From Metaphire vulgaris (taxonomy: Eukaryota; Annelida; Clitellata; Crassiclitellata; Megascolecidae), in assembly GCA_018105865.1 (NCBI GenBank), contig CM030865.1, positions 11,569,113 through 11,633,112 on the forward strand: a stretch of DNA of 64,000 nt. The letters run 5' to 3'. The position numbers and the translations under genes were made by a program. Under the pieces are notes generated by a model. The model saw only the letters and a program-made list of their open reading frames with translations, was not told where the DNA came from and searched no databases. Of this stretch, positions 52,901 to 64,000 are shown piece by piece (within the stretch, counting starts at the first letter, position 1; each line of letters begins with the position of its first letter).

Positions 52901-55900
52901 ATACCCATTAACCTAGAGTAGGTTGCCAGCCAAACATCTAGGCCTGCGCTTTACTTCGCAGCTGCTCCTCAATTTGATGTTACAACTGCCCTCTAGCGAG
53001 TAAGGCTGAGTCGACCTTAGGGGCTCCTATGGGTTGTAACCCGTTCCATCAGTATGCCTAAGTGACTGGAGATCAGCACCAGCCCCAACGCTTGAATCCA
53101 GGCATGGGAAAAACTTTTCTTTATTTGCTTTGGTGAGTTTTGCTTGATTTTTTTAAATCTCTGAATTTTTTCCCAAAGTAGGGTTTGCTTCTGATGTGGC
53201 TTGGTAAAAAATGTGGGGTTCAATCAAAGGCCGCTTGCATGAAAGAACAATTTTGGTTCTGTTATTTTGACTGTATTTGAGTTTTTCTGACAGTCCAGAT
53301 AAAATGTCAGTCGTGGAATTGTATTTTAGATTGTCCCTTGATTTTGAGCCTAAAATTTGCCAAGATTTGTTTTCAGTTTTTGCTTAGTAAATATTTTGGG
53401 CTGTGCTAGTTAAAGCCATAAAGCTTGCTTGAATTTTTGGCTTTGGCACTCCTTTGGCACTAATTGGGTAATTAGTGCAGAGTTATTGTGATCTCAAATA
53501 TCTTTCAGTCCTACCAATTGTATGACTTCATTCCATGTGCTCAGCTTTTATTGATGCATTTTATTTTGATGTTAGCTGAGTTGTGTTGTTTTCATGTCTT
53601 TGTGTCAAATAGTAGTTGATAAGGAAGCATCTTCTCAGCCGGAAGATGTATCTCCTGCCTCTGCATCTGGACCTCAGATTCCTCTGGAAGTGTTAGAGAT
53701 GGCGATGCAGATTGCTTCTCAGCTTCCTGACGACGCGGACGAGGCGTCGGGCGCGGCGTTGGATTCGACCGTGGCGGGTGCAGGTGAGAGGCCGCGCTTT
53801 TGAGCCCCGCGAAGTTTGTCTGGATATACAAGCGTTTGTTTTGAGTTTTGTCGATGGGTATTTACTGGAAACTGAACTCAACTTCCTGTAACCCGATCTC
53901 GTTTCTTTTCAGTCGACTCGGATGAGTTCGGTGGTGCCAGCTCGACGGAAGTCGTCGAAGGCGAATTGGCCATCAAAACAGAGGCGCTCGTACCCGAGAC
54001 GGGCGGACCGCCGCCCCCGAAGAAAGCGCGTTTCGTCGAGCCCGAGCCCTGCGCGAAGACCTACACGGCCCTGCGACAGGTCCCCGTCAACGACATCCAG
54101 ATGAAACTGAAGTATTCGTACGGCATCAGCGCCTGGACCCAGTGGGTGATGCAGAAGAATGCCCAGCTGGAAGCGGAGGCTGCCACTGACGGAGCCAAGA
54201 GGCGGTTTAAGCCGGTAAAGAGTGAGATTCTTCAGTGCAACGCGGAGGAGCTGAACTACTATCTCTGCCTCTTTATTCGCGAAGTGCGGAAACCGACAGG
54301 CGAGGAATATGCAACGGACAGCGTCTATTACCTGTGTCTTGGTGAGTGAAATCCTTCGTGCCAAAAAGAAATGCCTATTTGGGAATCCTTATTTCGATTT
54401 TCATTGCCGATTTTCTTTTCATGTTACGTCAAATCCAGCCAAAAAATTTACTTAGCAACATACGATTGCTTGGCTTGAATAAATTCTAAGACATGTGCCT
54501 TAAGTATTCCATATTGCTTTTAAGATTGAAGTTTTGCGTAGAAGTTGATGCATTGAGGCTTAACATATCCTAATTTCATGTGTTTTGGGTGCGTTTTTTT
54601 CATCAGGGATTCAGCATTATCTTTACGAGAATTGTCGCATCGACAGTCTGTTCACCGATGCATGCTACAGGAAATTTGCCGACGCACTGGACGACATGCT
54701 CACAGGATTTGAAGTCCGCCTCAACACTCATGGTACGACAGAGCACCATGGTACATGGCAGAGTACCATGGTACATGGTAGAGTACCATGGTACATGGCA
54801 GAGTACCATGGTGAGGTTGTCATAAGCCCAGAATTTGGGGCTAGCGTGTTCAAAACCAGTTAGAAACTTGATCGGCTCGATCTGAGTCTAATTCAAATCA
54901 AATTTGGCGCAGTGCCGTTTTAAGAAGTTTGGGGGCCCTAGAAATTTTTAAAAAGTTGCACCAAAAAAGCGTTGATGACCTTTTTATACTTATCATACTT
55001 TTGGATGGAGGACAAAATGATAAAGTCACGCACCAAAAAAGTGGTGATGACCTTTTTCCCTGCTCATCAGACTTTTCGAGCATCAAAAAACCTAAAGTCA
55101 AGCAGCAGACAATTTTGTTCACCACCCACTGGGGCCCCTCATATATCGTGGGGCCCTAGGCACGTGTCTACCATGCCTGTGCCTTAAAACTGCCCTGATT
55201 TGGCATGCCACCAACCGAAGTCCAAAGAATTATGGTAGAGGCGGCATAGAGGTTGATTGATTGATTGTTTGATTGATTGGTTGATATAGGTCAGATAGTT
55301 TGTCGTGTAACGGAGGAGCACCTGTGGGAGTCGCGTCAGCTCGGAGCGCACTCGCCATGCAACCTCCTCAACACGCTCGTCTATTTCAACACAAAGCATT
55401 TCATGCTGAACTCGGTCGAGGGACATCTCGGCCTTTCGTTCTCGAACATCATGAAACAGTGGAAGAAGAACGTTCCGACGAGCGACGGAAGACCGGCGCG
55501 CACGGTTTTTCTCCGCTACAACGCCGTCGGACCAGTGATAACCTCTGGAAATCCAGGTGCATTCCTTCTTCTGTGTTTATCTTTTAAGCTGTTGTCGGAT
55601 GACAGGGATATTTTTACACCCCCCACAGCCCTCCCCAATCTGAGCCAGGGATGACTTTTTTGCTGTCAGACTTTTTCAGCAGGGACCGACCCATAGAATA
55701 TACAGACACCCCCAAATTTATTATCCTAGAAATAACCGTCGGGTGAGCTTGATTTGTGCTGGGAGTGGCTGTCTTTTCTTTTGTGGCTACTTCAAAAAAA
55801 ATAATAGTAATAATAATAATAATAATTTTCAGAATAAATAATAAGGTTTAGAGTGGTTAAGTAGGGTCTGTCCTGTGTGAGAACCACTATGTTCCACCCA

Positions 55901-57202
55901 TCCTTCATTCACATTATGGTCTTGCTGTGTACTGGTAAACTCATTCTTTGTCATCTCGTAGGTTTGTTCCTATAGTCTCCTTTGTTTTCTTGTCTTTAAT
56001 TCTACAAATAATAATAATAATAATAATACTTTCCAGTATACAATGCTGTACAATGTACATGCCTTGTTCAGTTACTGTATTCACTACTTCTACAATACTT
56101 TATTCTACAGTGTAATAGCCATACAAGACCAATGTAGTGTCCTATAGTACTTACATTAATTTTAAAAGCATTTAAACTGGTGGCCAATATTAGTATCTCA
56201 TCCAGATATAATGTATTATTGCATCAATATTTAACATATTTCTAAGCTGATAATGAGCAAATGGTTGTTGATGTTTTGCAGCCGGAGACGCAAACCAGAG
56301 ACGCAAAAGCACCGAGATGCAGCCTTACGAACAGCTGGAGAATCCCGAGAACCCTCTGCGCTGTCCAGTGAAGCTTTATGAATTCTATCTGTCCAAGTGG
56401 TAAGACAGCAAGGGTCTATTACAAGTAGAGGTATTCAAATGGCGACCCACGGACCAGAACCGGCCCGCCAAGGGGCGTAAAATGGCCCGCGAACATACCG
56501 AAACAATGAATAACTTTTCTGATACTTTCAAAATATTTTTAATGTCTCGTGCTTTTCCCTTCCATCTCCCCCTCTAGGTATTTCACAATAGACAACGTTC
56601 TTCTCTCAGAACATAACCAATCCATTTCTGTTGTCTTCTATAATTACAGTATTACACTGGTTCTTAGCCTTTTTATGACTACATACTTGGAACAAGTATA
56701 AGAAAGCAAAGTACCACACCTCCCCTATCCCTACCCACACATTTTATCCCAGGACAAAAGTTTATGCTCTGTAATATATTGAACAAAATTATAGTTTGCA
56801 ACAGACATCTGTCACAGATTATGTACATGCCAGAAGTGGGATATTTCTTTAGAATTTCTAATTTAGTACAAAAATTTTTGCAGTGTACAGAGCGAGTTGT
56901 AGTAAAAGTCTTTGAAACAGACTCTATTTCCGGATCATTCCGCGTACCCCCCATAAAAGTCTTTCAAGTACCCCGAGGTACAAGTATTATTACATTTATT
57001 GTTTTGCAGTCCAGAGTCGATCAAGCACCGGAACGATCTGTTCTACCTGCTACCGGAGCCTTCGTGTGTCCCCGACAGTCCCGTCTGGTTTTCATCGTCG
57101 GCTCTCGGCGCCGACACGCTGGGCAAAATGTTAAACCGCATCCGCATTGTGAGGGAGGTACAGGAGTCCCAGATCAACCAGTCGCCCAGCTACTATACTT
57201 GA
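46760..57202 (+). CDS. ZMYM/QRICH1-type nuclear protein with Crypton-derived C-terminal domain, no MYM fingers
   Basis: Probable chromatin or transcription regulator. Coding exons: 46760-47971, 48917-49313, 49647-49802, 50390-50502, 51058-51169, 51621-51808, 52386-52716, 53613-53783, 53913-54341, 54607-54732, 55290-55556, 56282-56399, 57010-57202; 3813 nt, 1270 aa, all in phase. Exon 1 (aa 1-404) is low-complexity, acidic then Ser/Val/Pro-rich. Exon 2 opens with an AT-hook-like [11 protein letters not shown]. Exon 3 is very acidic. Exon 5 has [14 protein letters not shown], like the tail after the MYM fingers of ZMYM proteins. Exon 6 has the Val-Pro-rich [12 protein letters not shown] tract of ZMYM2/3/4. 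Exon 7 is a tandem repeat. PPPPKKARF (926-934) may be a nuclear signal. From about aa 955 to the end lies the DUF3504 domain ([46 protein letters not shown]), derived from Crypton tyrosine recombinases. No MYM zinc fingers are encoded. Exon 6 and exon 8 acceptors are NAGNAG-like, so each start may shift by 3 nt. Confidence 0.9.
49826..49976. repeat. Duplicated TAT array in ZMYM-like intron 3
   Basis: Two TAT arrays (49826-49866 and 49937-49975) are each followed by CTGTSTCTTAAGCTCATTTG, so the whole unit was tandemly duplicated. It starts 24 bases after the exon 3 donor. Confidence 0.88.
50547..50626. mobile_element. TTAA-flanked mini element, diverged
   Basis: TTAACCCTTTTCCTG at the left and GGGTAAAGGATTAA at the right, with the shared CGTCCATTTTACATTACGTT core. 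Starts about 45 bases after the ZMYM-like exon 4 donor. Confidence 0.6.
52158..52227. mobile_element. TTAA-flanked mini element, diverged
   Basis: TTAACCCCTTTACCGG and CCGGTAAAGGGGTTAA form a perfect 16-base inverted repeat. A related terminus (TTAACCCCTTTCCCTGCAG) occurs at 48149. Confidence 0.7.
52386..52716 (+). repeat. Coding minisatellite: 54-bp repeats in exon 7 of the ZMYM-like gene
   Basis: Between about 52425 and 52678 an 18-residue unit ([18 protein letters not shown]) is repeated nearly five times. Units are almost identical at the DNA level, and length differences are multiples of 3, so the frame is kept. The unit is acidic. Near-identity suggests recent expansion and probable copy-number polymorphism. 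The flanks ([17 protein letters not shown] before, [12 protein letters not shown] after) are not repeated. Confidence 0.92.
54733..54812. repeat. Tandem repeat at a splice donor, ZMYM-like intron 10
   Basis: Units of about 22 bp built on ACCATGGTACATGGCAGAGT begin within ten bases of the exon 10 donor (54733). CCATGG and GTACATG make each unit partly self-complementary. Confidence 0.75.
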
Positions 57203-57845
57203 CGCGCCACCAAGCGACGGCCCAGTTGACTGTTCGGACAGTTTTTATCAATGACCTTTCTATTTGTGGGAAATAATACGGTAATAGTATCGAATTTACC
57301 GTGCGTCGGACAGTTTGAGACGCTGGTACGAGCGTAAAATAATTAGTCGGTTAGCTATAAGAATTTTATGGAAAATGAAAATGTTTTTAAGATGTTGATT
57401 TGCAGGTTTTTCTTGATCAATTCTTTGACTGAGAGAAGATCGTTAAGAACCGATATATTAGCGTACAATATACAATATTGAACTTGTGAACATTTTTAGA
57501 CGCTGCAAAGGCACATTTTAAGAAGGTTCCATTACATGTACTGTGCTGAATGCATTGCAAAATTATTTAATTCATTGCAGGTAAAATGTAGCAAAAAATG
57601 GTTTTGTGGGGGCTTTGATTGGAGTAATTTTTTGATAATTACATTAATATTTACTGAATTGTGGGTTGCTATAAGTAACAAGTGATTGGAATTTGGGATG
57701 TTCCTTGAAACAAAACGAATTGACGCTTAAAATTGTTTGCTTGCGTTGTGTTTTGCTGAATGGCTCTTAACCTGTTTTCAATTTTAAAATTTGTTTTCTA
57801 TACTTTGTGTTATTTCAGTCGTTAGCAGTTGTTTTTATGTATTTA

Positions 57846-57984
57846 GGGGCTCGTCCATAAAGTATGCACGCAAAAAAGGCATATTTTCAACCCCCTCCCT
57901 CTGTTTGCACACTCTACAGATGCAGAATCTCCTAAATCCAACTACCCCTCCCCTCTTTGAATAACGTACTATATGGATGGACCC
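57846..57984. mobile_element. Harbinger-like MITE
   Basis: Starts GGGGCTCGTCCATAAAGTA and ends TACTATATGGATGGACCC, with TA on both sides. Confidence 0.65.
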
Positions 57985-58222
57985 TAGCTCAACCTGCATT
58001 CATTAAGGGTCCACATTACTCAGGTATCCAAAACCACTCATTTACAAACTAGCAATATTCACATAATTAGATCTTTTATAATCTTATCCTAAACTTCTAT
58101 AGCGCCACTTCATAATGCTCAAAAGCAACAGCCTATGGCACACCAAATCAAAATAATACAAGATCCAGGTAAAATAAATCCAGGCTATCTGACCGGACAA
58201 CCAGGTGATTGATAGTCTACGT

Positions 58223-58550
58223 CAGTGGTTCTCAAACTTGGGTCTCCAGTCCCATAGCGAACTGCCAGGCGGTTTCAGGGGACCATAAAGGGATTACTTT
58301 CTCAAGTTATCTCACCAACACCACAGAACACACTGATGACTCTAAGAGTGCTGATTCCATTTGAATTTAAATACAATGACTGATTAGCACTTTTCTGAAT
58401 ACACCGTATATAATTGATTGATAAAAAAGTAGCCTATATGCTAATTACAGTTAATTTAATATTCAAATTTTGTAAGGTCCACAAGCCACCGCAACAATTT
58501 CTAAGGGACCACCACCACGCAAGAAATCCTAAAAAGTTTGAGAACCGCTG
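58223..58550. mobile_element. hAT-like element with CAGTGGTTCTCAAACTT ends
   Basis: Inverted termini CAGTGGTTCTCAAACTT and AAGTTTGAGAACCGCTG bound 328 bp without coding capacity. The flanking 8-mers GTCTACGT and GTCTGTGG agree at five positions. These termini are typical of widespread animal hAT elements. Confidence 0.8.
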
Positions 58551-58784
58551 GTCTGTGGTGTATAGAAATGGTCCAGTTCACTGTGAAGTCTGCCAAGTGG
58601 TGCACAGCCATAATTCCAGAATAACAGAGCACATTGGCATTTTCAAATGAAAAAATCTTGGCAAGCAAAAGATGCATCAAGCTCCAAAGCTTTAAACTTC
58701 TTTTGTCCATTCTCATCATCATCATCATATCATACTGCCTACCTTCCCCCAAACTTCTCAACAGCTATGCACAAATCCCACAAC

Positions 58785-58964
58785 CAGTGTTTTATACAGG
58801 CCTGTTAGGGTGGAGATTCCCCCCAAAGCCTCAACATTCTCCCCCAAAAGTCCCGGCACTTACACAAATTTTGCATTGAACTGTGTGCCTTCCCCTCCAG
58901 CCAAGTCAATTTCCCCAAAAGGCTTCAATTTCCCCCCCAGGTCTGGAGTCTGGATAAAACACTG
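58785..58964. mobile_element. hAT-like MITE, CAGTGTTTTATAC subfamily, copy F
   Basis: Closely resembles copy D (30161-30354), including CAGGCCTGTTAGG near the left end and CTGGATAAAACACTG at the right. The flanking 8-mers agree at only five positions, so the insertion looks old. Confidence 0.8.
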
Positions 58965-59187
58965 TCTGCAACTGGTCCCAGCCCGAATAAGAGGGACCAA
59001 GTCTCCCACGGCTACACCAATGTTATAGACACTACAGTAGTTGATGCCTTCAGACATTAAGAAAACACACTTGCAGAAATCTGTACTGGATTAACAACAC
59101 AAATTTATATGCATTCAAACAATAGACGAATCCAGTGGAAAGTAAGTCTGAAATGAAACGTTAGCAACAGTTACCAATCAGCGGTCT

Positions 59188-59920
59188 TCATTTGCACTTT
59201 GACTTCTTTGCTGGAGGTTGAGACAATACAGAAACACTGCCATTAACATGGGATGAAGCAATATTTGGGTTTTCCTTATCACACACACTTAACCCAGGTA
59301 TCTACAACATATAACACACTAATAATAATATTAATTAACACATTAATAATAATAATAATAATATGGGCATGCAAATTCAAATATTTTAAAAATGTGTGGT
59401 TGGATATTTAGCAGCAATTTTAAGTCTTTTTTTCTTGGCAAAAGCTGGTTTCTAGTACATGAATGGATCAGACATCTAAGGGACCATCCATATATTACAT
59501 ATGCAAAAACTCATATTTTCATACCTCCTCCCATGTTGCACCTAATAGATAACAAAAGTGTGTTTTAACGAGTGCAAGCTTGTGAACAATTCTTGTGACC
59601 CATCCATTGCCTGCCCGTGAGAAAGTAATTGTGTTCAAATCTAATGTGTGTAATTTCAACCAGCCTTAGCGGTTGTTTTTTAATTGTTACATAGGCGGCT
59701 GTATATAAACTTATGTGTTTATACATACGCATTCAGCCAAGACCCTCTGTATGCATAATCAAAACCCAATAACCCTCCCCCTCAATGCATACGTAATATA
59801 TGACTTCTTTGCTGGAGGCTGAGACAATACAGAAACACTGCCATTAACATGGGATGAAGCAATATTTGGGTTTTCCTTATCACACAGACTTAACCCAGGT
59901 ATCTACAACATATAACACAC

Positions 59921-59958
<38 letters not shown>

Positions 59959-62498
59959 GTCTACCATCTACTTAATCACAGTTGGAGACAGTATTTTAAT
60001 AAGTGCCAGTATCCCAGAATTCAACTGATAATAAAAGAACATATTGCACATATCCTTTGGAATCTAATATACAGATAGAACTCACCATTGGTTTCACTAA
60101 TTTCAGTGAAAGCTTTTGGTGTTGAATGTTGGAACTGTCAATGCTGATCTTAACGACAACCGGATCAAACACGTGCAGAACGACACCGCCAAAAGTGACA
60201 CTGCTTTCCTGTTCAAACAATACAAAATACATATGAACAATGTATGCGTATGCAATCATCAGGACTCCATTCGATCTTACCGATTATATTAGAAAATTAT
60301 TTTCCAAATAGAAGCTCAAACCTACATTATTTACTTTCATTTCAAGATGTACTTAGACAAAAGAATAAAGACTGAAAATTCTGGAACTCTTTCCCTCTGT
60401 CGATCGCCCAATGAATTAAACCCAGACTTATAAGCACATCTCATTCATCTTTTCTTCAATAGCTAGTCTATCTTGCTTTAAGTATTAGAACAGGCATTAT
60501 CATTATTATTACTATATATATATATATTATACATGCTATTTAACTACACAGTTGACCATTGTATTAGAATTGGTGATGTGATGCTGACATCACTGGAGTG
60601 ATCCTGAAAATGATATACTGCAACTTTATCTTACTTCCTCACTTGCTCTTCACAAGCTCTAACCTAACCGCTTCAAACAATCCACAATGTAACCTTGTTA
60701 TAATGTTTTAGTGGGTTTGTAAAATTTAGTTATATCAAAGTTCTACTGTATTTTGTGTTTGGTTAATATGCACAATACCACGTGAAACAATTGCTAATTG
60801 CGTTTTTCTACTAATCCTTTAGCACCTCTTCATCGTAAACGAAAGCTTTCTTCATGCTCTTGTCTGCATCCAGGTAGACAGTTCCTTCGAGACCGTACTT
60901 TGGAATCAAAATCTGGAGAGCGTTCTTACGCACAAACAGGACATACCCTTCCTCGTCGAGAACACGGTTCTTAAAGAAGATCTAAAAGATAAATTTCCAG
61001 AACTGATATAGACTGTACTGATGAATGTAAACAAAATTCATAACTACATTTCACATACAAGGCACTGCAAGATACATTGAGCAAAAAGTGACGTCCTACT
61101 GTGCTAGACAGACATATACTTTATTGGAACCTTACAGCAACAACATGTAATTGTTAATATTAGAATAAAGAATTAAATATAGGTTCCAATAGGATGCTAT
61201 AAATGGAAGCTTTGAATAACCTATCGGCTTTATGAGGCCAGAGGGTTAAGAATTAACACTAACTCAAACTTATCTCAAACAATAACCTTCAGAATAAACG
61301 ACACAAATAGGTTTTTTAACCCCTTAACTGGGGACCCCGGATATATCCGTCCAGTTTACACTGAGTTACAGTTAAATACACGGTTAAGGGGTTAACATAT
61401 CAAACAACATAAACTATAATATACTTGCTGTAAAGTACCTGAGTATGCAGAGCAACAGATGCTCTTCCCGCATACTGAGCCATCCGGTGACGAAAGTTCA
61501 AATTGATGCAAACCGTCTATTCGGATAAAAATAAATCACAAAAAACTCAAAAGCTACAAAAGTATTGGGTGCGAATGAAAAAGAACGCGGTCAAAAAAAA
61601 AATTAGTTCAAAATCAATGACATGCTCTATGCTTGTTTCTACAGTAGAACTTCGTTATAACGGACTCGGTTATAACGTATACTCGGTTATAAAGTACCGC
61701 AATGCAGGGTCCCATGTGATGTGCCATCATATCGGATGGTATTGGATATAACGTACGTCGGCATATAACGCATTAAATTGTACAGACCCGCTAAGTACGT
61801 CATAACGAAATTCTACTGTATTTTGTATTGTACGAATGTGTGCAATTCTAGATTTCAACGTGAGACAAAAAGTTGAGATGTTTCCTGCCTGAGATTTGTT
61901 CTTGTCCAACAGCTCAGGGTACGAGGAGTCAGCGCAGATAGCAACGGCCAACAGGCGATGAACCAAGATGTCCGAATATCTGAAAAACACAATCGACAAA
62001 TATTCAAAATGAACTCCCAAAATACGCAAATAATCTAACCCCCACTGCACAAAATTATACATTACAAGATCCTGATCAGAATTTCCACACGGTCTAGGCA
62101 CTTACAGTTCAAATCACGTGACTTCAGAGAATGTAATGTAATGTAATAGAATATTTATTTATTTCAAGACAACTTCTATAGCGCCATGCACAAGGCTAAA
62201 GCCTACGACAAGGGCAATACGCACTTAGTCAACCATATCCTAAACTAAAAAGGTGCATCTTCAGTTCTCTCAGGAACAATACAATACAATGCAATACAGT
62301 ACAAGATCGCTTTATTAAATTAGCCTTGGAAAAACACAAGGTCAAAACATAATACATAATAATACACAATTATTTGCACAGCATCTGGTCTGAAGAATCA
62401 CTCAGAAGCACTCCTAATGCAGGAGTGATGTTTAAACTCCAACTCTCAATCATTATACATACAAAGTGACAAGGGAGCTTGGCTCACATTAACATTTC

Positions 62499-62532
<34 letters not shown>

Positions 62533-63695
62533 CAGTGAAAACCAAAGCATCATGGAAGGAGGGAAGGCCGCCAGAAACAGGAACAAACAATACAGGGTGG
62601 CACAAAAAAGCATGACTATTAAATGCAAACCTAAATGTGACTAGTCACGTTTTTTTTGCGCCACCCTGTACTATGGCAAAGTGAACCTAAATTATTACAA
62701 CTTTAATGCGGACAAGCAACTTCTATAACACAATTAAGGGAATGCAAATGGATTTATAGATAGTCATGCCACAGATGAGGGCTTGCTGGCTGTGCCATGA
62801 CTTGGACAGCCAGTTCCAAGACGAATAAGTACTGACCAAGTCCTGATGTACTGAAGGCTCCATTCAAAATGCCAGCCAGAGGCACCGGGGGGGAGGGGGC
62901 CAGAAATACAGGCAGGTATCATGTAGGATGACGACACAGACATTTTATGTCGGTGTCAAACAGTCCTCAGCTATAAAATTGTTTTGAAAATTCAATATAA
63001 AAATCTAATGTCATTATAGGTTATTGTTCGAGAGTTCAGAGAAAGAACTATCGTGATTATCAGTTCTTTGAGCATTTTGTAAACTGTTCAGTTGTGACCA
63101 GTTCTCATGAACGTGTAAAACAGCAGGCTTTACACCTGTGACCAGTTCTCAACTGCGTGTAAAACAACAGGTTTTACAAGTTCTCCTGACCAGTTCTCCC
63201 TGTGGCCAGTTGCAAGTGTGTGTAAAACAGCAGGTTTTTGCACCAGTGGTTTTACACCAGTTCTCAATTATGTGTTAAAAAAGCAGGTCTTACAATTATG
63301 ACCAGTTCTCCCTTGCACATAAAACAGCAGGTCTTACCATTAAAAACGAGTTAGCTCTTCCCTTCACTGTGGCACCATCATAAGAACAAAACCAATTTCC
63401 CTGTAACACGACATCTTTGAACCATAAGTCAGTAAGTAGATCATCATTAAAAAAGTAAGTAGCAAAGTTCTTGCCTTCTGATGGGGGAGGTGAAGTGGGT
63501 GTAGATGGGGGTGGCGAGGCCGTAGTGGTAGCGTTCGTTGTCCGACACCGACCCGCTGCAGAAGTAGACGGCCTGCATCATGCAACGCGTTGCCAAGATA
63601 CGCAACATCGTATTGAAATAGGGATTTTCCGGAATGACCGCCTTTTCCAGTGAATCTGCAAGTTCCTTTCCAGAGCCAACGTTCAAAACAAACCC
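59188..63695 (-). CDS. DIS3: DIS3 (Rrp44) exosome exoribonuclease, 3' part only
   Basis: Processive 3'-5' exoribonuclease of the RNA exosome. Visible coding exons: 63475-63695, 61889-61979, 61439-61516, 60826-60981, 60086-60208, 59188-59301; 783 nt, 260 aa, all in phase. Upstream exons (PIN, cold-shock and most of the RNB domain) lie beyond the window. The first exon has [18 protein letters not shown] and [18 protein letters not shown], the conserved C-terminal part of the RNB domain. Exons 4 and 5 form the S1-like RNA-binding domain ([36 protein letters not shown]). The last exon ends in a Lys-rich tail (PPAKKSKCK), like the basic tail of human DIS3. The first two visible introns have GC donors (63473-63474 and 61887-61888). 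The assignment to DIS3 over DIS3L rests on recalled similarity to human DIS3 across this region. Confidence 0.93.
59480..59801. mobile_element. Harbinger-like MITE, right end missing, joined to the DIS3 duplicate exon
   Basis: The left terminus GGGACCATCCATATATTAC is intact. The right side reaches ACGTAATATATG, the expected inner part of the inverted repeat, and then switches directly into the duplicated DIS3 exon. The missing outer bases show that the element end was lost at this junction. Confidence 0.6.
59759..59902 (-). CDS. Duplicated alternative terminal exon of DIS3
   Basis: This is a near-identical copy of the last DIS3 exon about 600 bp nearer its upstream neighbour. It has the same TTGTAG acceptor, the same phase and the same first 34 residues except one Val-to-Leu change. 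After PPAKKS the copy leaves the duplicated sequence and reads [13 protein letters not shown] and a stop inside an adjoining Harbinger-like element. If used, it gives DIS3 a 47-residue end in place of the 37-residue one. Whether it is spliced in transcripts cannot be told from sequence. Confidence 0.6.
   Translation of the reverse strand: MPGLSLCDKENPNIASSHVNGSVSVLSQPPAKKSYITYALRGRVIGF
61316..61396. mobile_element. TTAA-flanked mini element (CCCCTTAAC family), copy 4
   Basis: Nearly identical to 4437-4518. Lies about 40 bases from DIS3 exon 61439-61516. Confidence 0.75.
61640..61820. mobile_element. pogo/Tigger-like MITE (TTCGTTATAA family)
   Basis: Same termini as 18254-18425, with inverted ends TACAGTAGAACTTCGTTATA and ATTCTACTGTA, in the DIS3 intron between exons 61439-61516 and 61889-61979. 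Confidence 0.85.
62591..62670. mobile_element. 80-bp hairpin MITE (TACAGGGTGG family), copy 5
   Basis: Same stem-loop, with the core in the opposite orientation, in the DIS3 intron between exons 61889-61979 and 63475-63695. Confidence 0.85.
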
Positions 63696-63790
63696 CTAGG
63701 AACATAAATCAAAACAGAAATATATTATTTATCTTCACAAAGCAAGTGATCACATTTCAGAAAGTTACTCACTGCTTCATTGCGTTAATC

Positions 63791-63869
63791 TACAGGGTAG
63801 CGCAAAAAACCCCAGCTAGTCACATTTAGTTTTGCATTTAATATAGCCCAGTTTTTGCACCACCCTGTA
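63791..63869. mobile_element. 80-bp hairpin MITE (TACAGGGTGG family), copy 6
   Basis: Same stem-loop with a G-to-A change in the left terminus, in the DIS3 intron upstream of the first visible exon. Confidence 0.85.
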
Positions 63870-64000
63870 TTTGTAAACAATGTTATTGTGTTAAGGCAAT
63901 ATGGATTCCAGTATGCTAGCAAATGCTTGATAAGTTTAAAAATCAAGTTGTCTGTGTGGCTTTTAGACTGAAATAAGAGTAAATTTTTTTTAGTAAAATT

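Larger units (their letters stand above)
57203..59187. other. Convergent spacer: 3' ends of the ZMYM-like gene and DIS3
   Basis: The 3' UTR of the ZMYM-like gene probably covers the repeat-free part up to about 57840. After it come a Harbinger-like element (57846-57984), a SINE-like block (58085-58220), a hAT element (58223-58550) and another hAT-like element (58785-58964). I see no clear AATAAA on either strand and no coding sequence. Confidence 0.5.

Overview
The window is nuclear DNA of an invertebrate animal. The genes are split by many spliceosomal introns, the introns and spacers are full of microsatellites and short transposon relics, and the protein family set is animal: OSBP with a FFAT motif, a ZMYM-type protein, DIS3 and microsomal cytochrome b5. 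An alternative NADH dehydrogenase (NDH-2) argues against a vertebrate. I cannot name the phylum from sequence alone.

Five genes are supported exon by exon, with phase-consistent splice junctions. (1) Minus strand 26056 to 3590: oxysterol-binding protein, 13 coding exons, 763 aa, complete. (2) Minus strand 35837 to 28191: mitochondrial type II NADH dehydrogenase, 8 coding exons, 441 aa, complete. (3) Minus strand 44482 to 39356: cytochrome b5, 6 exons, 129 aa, complete. (4) Plus strand 46760 to 57202: ZMYM/QRICH1-type nuclear protein with a Crypton-derived C-terminal domain, 13 coding exons, 1270 aa, complete at the coding level. (5) Minus strand 63695 to 59188: 3' part of the exosome ribonuclease DIS3; its 5' exons lie beyond the right edge. 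Genes 3 and 4 diverge from a shared 2.3 kb upstream region. The five genes have unrelated jobs (lipid transfer, respiration, ER electron transfer, chromatin, RNA decay) and do not look like a functional cluster.

The rest is repeat-rich. I could resolve several non-autonomous DNA transposon families from terminal inverted repeats and target-site duplications: hAT-like families with 8-bp duplications, a Harbinger/ISL2EU-like family, TA-flanked mariner/pogo-like families, an 80-bp hairpin family (six copies) and TTAA-flanked piggyBac-like miniatures. There are also a 5'-truncated LINE, a tRNA-derived SINE and LINE/SINE tails containing a TATAGCGCC motif.

The points most worth a second look are the tandemly duplicated last exon of DIS3, where the upstream copy runs into a transposon end and predicts a different C-terminus; three GC-AG introns among 41 visible introns, two of them consecutive in DIS3; a 54-bp minisatellite inside the coding sequence of the ZMYM-like gene, which also lacks MYM zinc fingers; and a partial duplication of OSBP exon 10 next to a small cryptic exon-like ORF. 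I found no CRISPR array, operon or other prokaryote-style system.
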